DNA from: Clostridia bacterium
Lineage (GTDB): Bacteria; Bacillota_A; Clostridia; Oscillospirales; CAG-272
Length of the DNA stretch: 9,075 bases
Reading direction: 5' to 3'
NCBI GenBank assembly: GCA_017467225.1
Contig: JAFTSR010000388.1
Location: forward strand, 1 to 9,075
Part shown: in pieces, positions 6,179-9,075 of the stretch
How the letters are laid out: each line of letters starts with the position of its first letter
Numbering within the stretch: position 1 is the first letter of the stretch
Position numbers and translations under genes: made by a program
The notes under the pieces: generated by a model
Told to the model about the DNA's origin: nothing
What the model saw: the letters and a program-made list of their open reading frames with translations, nothing else
Database searches by the model: none

Positions 6179-7468
6179 ATGCAGGCATTGGACGAGCTTT
6201 TGGGTGAGCATTTTTCGGCGCTGGAGCGTTTTGTGAAATTCAAGATCGGCAATTTGCATGATGCCGAGGATATCATACAGGACGTATGCCTGAGCGCTAC
6301 GGAGAGCTTTGGCAGCTTGAAAAATCCCGCGTCGTTCAAGCCTTGGCTGATCGGCATTGCGCGCCATAAGTGCAACGATTACTATCGGCGAAAAGCAGGG
6401 GATATGTGCATTTCCTTGGATAACCTGTCTGAGACAGCGTTGGGTGCCGGCAGACTTGGTATGACCACCCAAAGCGTCGTACGTGATACTTTGGATGCGC
6501 TTGGGGAGAAGGACAAGCAGATTTTATACCTGTATTATTTCAAAAATCTGCCGCAAAAGGACATTGCCGCAAGGCTGTCCATTCCCCTGGGAACAGTCAA
6601 AAGCCGCTTGCACGAGGCAAAGGAAAAATTCAGGCAGCATTACCCGTATGCACCGACGACAGACGAAAAAGGAGAGATGATCATGACAAAATTACCCGAA
6701 TATTTGCCCGAATATACCATTGAGAAGCTGGATGCCGCGCCATTTTCGGTGCGTTGGGAGGAACTGCAGGGCTGGCAGCTGGTTCCGCGCGAAGGTGAGA
6801 AGCTATCTTGGGGACTTTACGATATGCCCTCCCGTCGGCGTACCGAATATACCGACATGAAGGTGGTGGGAAAGGCAGAGATCCACGGAATTGAGGGCGT
6901 TGAGATATTGGCGGTGCAGTACGGTGCCGAGGATTATTATCGCACAGGCTGCGTCGATCGCATGGAGCGCACGTTTGTGGCGCAGCTGACCGATACCCAT
7001 TGCCGGTATCTGGCTGAGAGCCACGTACAGGATGGCGTGAGAAAGGTCTATACCTTTCTTGACGGAGACGATTTTTTGAATAACTGGGGATTTGGTGAGG
7101 ATAACTGCGGCAATGAGGTCAATCTTCATGCCAAGGGACTGCTCAAAAGAGAGGGAGATGTGATTGAAGGACATGTACCCATGGAAACGGTGGACGTGGT
7201 CGGACGGTATGCCGTAAGCGTCGGGGGGAAAACATATGATACCGTCTGCGTCATGGACATTCAATGCTTCAATGACGGTGTGGCGTCCGAGCAATACCTG
7301 GATCAGAACGGTCGTACGGTGCTCTGGCGCAGGTTCAACAAGAATGACTGGGCATACCACCGCTACGGCAAGACCTGGCGCGAAATGCTGCCTGAGAACG
7401 AGACGATCACCGTCAACGGCGAGACTTACGTGCATTGGTATGATTGTGTCAGTGACTACGTTCTTTGA
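6179..7468 (+). CDS. ECF-type sigma factor fused to an unrecognised ~260-residue C-terminal domain
   Basis: Single 429-residue frame. Residues 1-72 are sigma region 2, with FKIGNLHDAEDIIQDVCLSA and FKPWLIGIARHKCNDYYRRK carrying the usual core-binding and -10-recognition features. Residues about 100-153 are region 4, with LPQKDIAARLSIPLGTVKSR as the -35 helix-turn-helix. ECF factors normally end near residue 160-190. Here the frame continues through PTTDEKGEMIM into a soluble, aromatic- and Cys-containing domain (about 170-429), with no membrane segment and no anti-sigma zinc motif. I do not recognise this domain. Its conserved-looking parts include LSWGLYDMPSRRRTEY, TFVAQLTDTHCRYLAESH, NNWGFGEDNCGNE, VVGRYAVSV and TYVHWYDC. 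It might sense a ligand or control the sigma half in cis; that is inference. The start at 6179 follows GAGGAGGTG by five bases. The gene lies 128 bases after sigF without a terminator. Confidence 0.85.
   Translation: MQALDELLGEHFSALERFVKFKIGNLHDAEDIIQDVCLSATESFGSLKNPASFKPWLIGIARHKCNDYYRRKAGDMCISLDNLSETALGAGRLGMTTQSVVRDTLDALGEKDKQILYLYYFKNLPQKDIAARLSIPLGTVKSRLHEAKEKFRQHYPYAPTTDEKGEMIMTKLPEYLPEYTIEKLDAAPFSVRWEELQGWQLVPREGEKLSWGLYDMPSRRRTEYTDMKVVGKAEIHGIEGVEILAVQYGAEDYYRTGCVDRMERTFVAQLTDTHCRYLAESHVQDGVRKVYTFLDGDDFLNNWGFGEDNCGNEVNLHAKGLLKREGDVIEGHVPMETVDVVGRYAVSVGGKTYDTVCVMDIQCFNDGVASEQYLDQNGRTVLWRRFNKNDWAYHRYGKTWREMLPENETITVNGETYVHWYDCVSDYVL
6669..6685 (+). promoter_or_regulatory. Internal Shine-Dalgarno and ATG at the sigma/C-domain junction
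   Basis: AAGGAGAG (6669-6676) is followed at good spacing by ATG at 6683-6685 (residue 169), in frame; a closer ATG at 6677 (residue 167) is badly spaced. This could produce the C-terminal domain alone as a protein of about 261 residues (MTKLPEYLPEY...). It lies precisely between sigma region 4 and the unknown domain, as expected if two once-adjacent genes fused or if both a fusion and a free domain are made. The sites are seen; use of the internal start is inferred. Confidence 0.5.
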
Positions 7469-7529
7469 TTTTACCCAAGCCGTCATAGGACGACCTGCGA
7501 TACAGCAGATAATTTCCAAGAAAAGCAAA

Positions 7530-7560
7530 AAGGGAGTACGGGTTTTGTCCGTACTCCCTT
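7530..7560 (-). terminator. Strong rho-independent terminator for the XRE regulator gene
   Basis: AAGGGAGTACGG (7530-7541) and CCGTACTCCCTT (7549-7560) form a perfect 12-bp stem with a 7-base loop. On the minus strand it is followed by a T-rich run (TTTGCTTTTC), five bases after the XRE stop codon. On the plus strand the bases after the stem are not T-rich, so it terminates the plus-strand ECF gene less convincingly, though it lies between the convergent genes. Confidence 0.9.
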
Positions 7561-7565
7561 CCGCG

Positions 7566-8651
7566 TTATTGTAATTGCTTCACAATTGCCTGGAATTCCT
7601 CTGTATTCCGAATAGCATCAAATTCTTTTTCGGCTAACCACGAATCGCGAAGGATTTCACGCAAGGGGCGAGAATCTGCAGTTTCAAAATCGGTTTTCTT
7701 TCGCACCTCATCTCCAAGCAAAAGCGACGTCGTTTTGATTTCATCGGGGCGGGCATCAAACTCCATAGCTCTTTGAGCGGAGATTTTCAACTGTTCGATC
7801 GCTTGGTCATAACGCTGCAATTTCATATAATACTCTGCACGATGACGTGCGATGTTCGAGCTTTTCCAAGAGTAATTGGGTACATTGCCGTCATACATCA
7901 ATTCGTCCAGAGCGTCCATTTTGTCTACGACCTTGATGGCATCCGCTGCAGTAACAAGATCCTTCAACCGATACAGCGCACCGTACAAGGCATCGTATGC
8001 TTTATCAATGTGCACTCTTGTGTAGGGGAGCTTTTCCTCCTCGGATAGAGCATACCAAATGGCACTCTCTCTGCAATTAGACATGGACGGAAGCGTTTCA
8101 TAGATGGCGCGGCCGATGTTTTTTCTGCCCATTTCGCAATGGTGAAACGCAAGACGTTCGGTGGCCTCGAATTTGATTTGCGCATCGGGGCAGTATTTCA
8201 TGATACGCTCACCGAGTGCTACGATCTCGGCATCATATTTCTCCATGTTTTCTTTCCAGTCAGGGATGTTTCCAGTGTCGTCGCCTGAGACAAAAAGGGC
8301 ATACATTAGCTTGTTCAAAAGCGCATAGTTGTTCGGAAACTCCGCCACGCCGGCACGTGCAACGTCAATGCATTTATCGATATGTCCAACGCTGATCGCC
8401 GCTTGGAAATCATGCAGATACTGCTCCACCGCTTGCTGTTCGGCGGCTTCGTCCACACCCATGAGCTTGTCGGTGGATATGTTGAAAAATGCGGCAACCG
8501 TCGGAATCAGTTCGATGTCGGGATAGCAGGAATTGTTCTCCCAGCGTGAAACGGATTGACACGATACACCGAGAATTTCTGCAAACTCCTCTTGCGTGAT
8601 CTCTCTTTCCTTTCGCAATTTTTTGATGGTTTCTCCAATTTTCAGTTTCAT
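7566..8651 (-). CDS. XRE-family transcriptional regulator with long helical C-terminal region
   Basis: DNA-binding regulator of 361 residues. Residues 5-62 form a Cro/CI-type helix-turn-helix: IGETIKKLRKEREITQEEFA, then ILGVSCQSVSRWENNSCYPD (recognition helix) and the closing LIPTVAAFFNISTDKLMGVD. Residues about 70-361 are alpha-helical with repeated 'A....Y..A' spacing, including YYMKLQRYDQAIEQLKISAQ (275-294), and resemble TPR-type sensor regions. No membrane segment or enzyme motif is visible, and the signal sensed is unknown. Many clostridial proteins share this layout. The ATG at 8649-8651 follows GAGAGG by eight bases. It is a single-gene unit with its own promoter and terminator, convergent with the ECF fusion gene. 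Its base composition looks more AT-rich than the genes to its left, which may hint at a different history. Confidence 0.88.
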   Translation of the reverse strand: MKLKIGETIKKLRKEREITQEEFAEILGVSCQSVSRWENNSCYPDIELIPTVAAFFNISTDKLMGVDEAAEQQAVEQYLHDFQAAISVGHIDKCIDVARAGVAEFPNNYALLNKLMYALFVSGDDTGNIPDWKENMEKYDAEIVALGERIMKYCPDAQIKFEATERLAFHHCEMGRKNIGRAIYETLPSMSNCRESAIWYALSEEEKLPYTRVHIDKAYDALYGALYRLKDLVTAADAIKVVDKMDALDELMYDGNVPNYSWKSSNIARHRAEYYMKLQRYDQAIEQLKISAQRAMEFDARPDEIKTTSLLLGDEVRKKTDFETADSRPLREILRDSWLAEKEFDAIRNTEEFQAIVKQLQ

Positions 8652-8684
8652 AGTAAATACCTCTCATGAAAAATTGAAAGTCGC

Positions 8685-8718
8685 GCTTCTTTCTGCTAAT
8701 ATTATAGCACAGAGAAGC
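8685..8718. repeat. Inverted repeat around the XRE promoter -10, candidate operator
   Basis: GCTTCTTTCTGCT (8685-8697) and AGCACAGAGAAGC (8706-8718) match as an inverted repeat at 11 of 13 positions, with 8 central bases that include most of the -10 of the XRE gene. A dimeric XRE regulator bound here would block its own promoter. The symmetry is seen; binding by the adjacent regulator is inferred. Confidence 0.5.
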
Positions 8719-8729
8719 AACATATTCAA
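8701..8729 (-). promoter_or_regulatory. Extended -10 promoter of the XRE regulator gene
   Basis: Minus strand: TTGAAT (8724-8729), a 17-base spacer, then a perfect TATAAT (8701-8706) preceded by TGC (extended -10). Transcription should begin near 8694, giving a leader of about 43 bases before the ATG. Confidence 0.8.
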
Positions 8730-8801
8730 TATCACGTGCAGAGAGTTTTTTTCACTGTGGTGGTGAATTTTTAGGTCGTGATCGCTCCATGAAAAGAAAA
8801 A

Positions 8802-8829
8802 TCGGCAGAGAAAACAAGTTCTTTGCCGA
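8802..8829 (-). terminator. Rho-independent terminator for the HAD phosphatase gene
   Basis: TCGGCAGAGAA (8802-8812) pairs with TTCTTTGCCGA (8819-8829) over 11 positions with a single mismatch, around a 6-base loop. On the minus strand the stem is followed by TTTTTCTTTTC. This fits termination of the leftward HAD gene about 110 bases after its stop codon and insulates the XRE promoter from it. Confidence 0.8.
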
Positions 8830-8837
8830 AATTTGTT

Positions 8838-8887
8838 TGTAGGGGCGTTCATCGAACGCCCGCGGGCGACCACTGGTCGCCCCTACA
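8838..8887. repeat. 50-base GC-rich palindromic repeat with two hairpins (REP/MITE-like)
   Basis: The element is bounded by 10-base inverted ends, TGTAGGGGCG and CGCCCCTACA. Inside are two perfect 8-bp hairpins with 3-base loops: GGGCGTTC-ATC-GAACGCCC (8843-8861) and GGGCGACC-ACT-GGTCGCCC (8864-8882), separated by two bases. It is much more GC-rich than the flanking DNA and lies between a gene and its terminator. The GTAGGGGCG...CGCCCCTAC form is reminiscent of dispersed intergenic repeats in Oscillospiraceae-type genomes; that link is from memory. Only one copy is in this window. Confidence 0.75.
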
Positions 8888-8940
8888 TATTAAGCGCCTT
8901 TATGAGATGTCTTGCAACAGTGCCTCTTTTCGCATAACGC

Positions 8941-9075
8941 TCAGCCGTTGAGCACCAGCTCCTCCAGCGCCTGGCCGACGCCGCCTAAGTGCGCATCGAT
9001 TGAAACAAAATCAGCCAGCGGCTTGACGTCGGGGTGGCCATCGCCCATGACCACGGCAATTCCTGCGGCTTGCAG
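8941..9075 (-). CDS. Cof-type HAD-IIB hydrolase, C-terminal end (cut by window edge)
   Basis: Last 44 codons and stop of a haloacid-dehalogenase-superfamily phosphatase. The visible part is LQAAGIAVVMGDGHPDVKPL followed by ADFVSIDAHLGGVGQALEEL and a short tail. This matches the end of Cof/YidA-type sugar-phosphate or flavin-phosphate phosphatases, where 'ag..vaMgNA.p.vK..Ad.vt..n..dGV...l' is usual. Here MGDG replaces MGNA. The catalytic DxD, the cap domain and the GDxxND motif lie outside the window, so substrate and activity cannot be judged. Confidence 0.85.
   Translation of the reverse strand: MQAAGIAVVMGDGHPDVKPLADFVSIDAHLGGVGQALEELVLNG

Noticed and set aside
7476..7495. Short CGTC-ATAG-GACG hairpin after the ECF fusion gene
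   Set aside because: The stem is only four base pairs and no T-run follows, so it is not a credible terminator.
6803..7528. A 241-codon minus-strand frame opposite the ECF fusion C-terminal domain
   Set aside because: The plus-strand frame continues from a clear sigma factor and has a good ribosome binding site. The reverse frame has none, and its sequence looks like reverse-complement shadow.

Overview
The window looks like chromosome of an endospore-forming, low-to-mid-GC Gram-positive bacterium of the class Clostridia, plausibly of the Oscillospiraceae or a neighbouring family. The evidence is a complete spoIIAA-spoIIAB-sigF locus, strong AGGAGG-type ribosome binding sites, several TGnTATAAT promoters, a BspA-like leucine-rich lipoprotein, and a short GC-rich palindromic repeat. 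No phage, transposase, CRISPR or tRNA gene is visible.

Left part (1-4316), minus strand: a tightly packed run read leftwards. It starts at an extended -10 promoter near 4139-4167 and encodes a BspA-like LRR lipoprotein, N-acetylglucosamine-6-phosphate deacetylase (nagA), a DUF975-like membrane protein whose start overlaps the end of nagA, and the N-terminal third of methionyl-tRNA synthetase (metG, cut by the window edge). Gaps of 24, -8 and 60 bases and no visible terminator suggest one transcript, although the four products do not form one obvious pathway.

Centre (4253-7468), plus strand: the spoIIA operon. SpoIIAA (anti-anti-sigma), SpoIIAB (anti-sigma kinase) and sigma-F are all intact, with their key residues present. 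Together they form the partner switch that fires sigma-F in the forespore. The visible promoter resembles a housekeeping sigma-A promoter rather than the sigma-H type known for Bacillus subtilis spoIIA. Directly downstream, with no terminator between, lies a 429-residue protein joining an ECF-type sigma factor (about 155 residues) to a C-terminal domain of about 260 residues that I do not recognise. It has two candidate promoters, one of which has the GAACC-N16-CGAC layout of ECF-dependent promoters and so may be self-activated. A strong internal Shine-Dalgarno and ATG sit exactly at the domain junction. This gene is the most novel-looking item in the window.

Right part (7469-9075), minus strand: an XRE-type regulator with a long helical C-terminal region, bounded by a strong terminator (7530-7560) and an extended -10 promoter (8701-8729) embedded in an inverted repeat that could be an autoregulatory operator. 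Then come a second minus-strand terminator, a 50-base double-hairpin palindromic repeat, and the last 44 codons of a Cof-type HAD phosphatase running in from the right edge.
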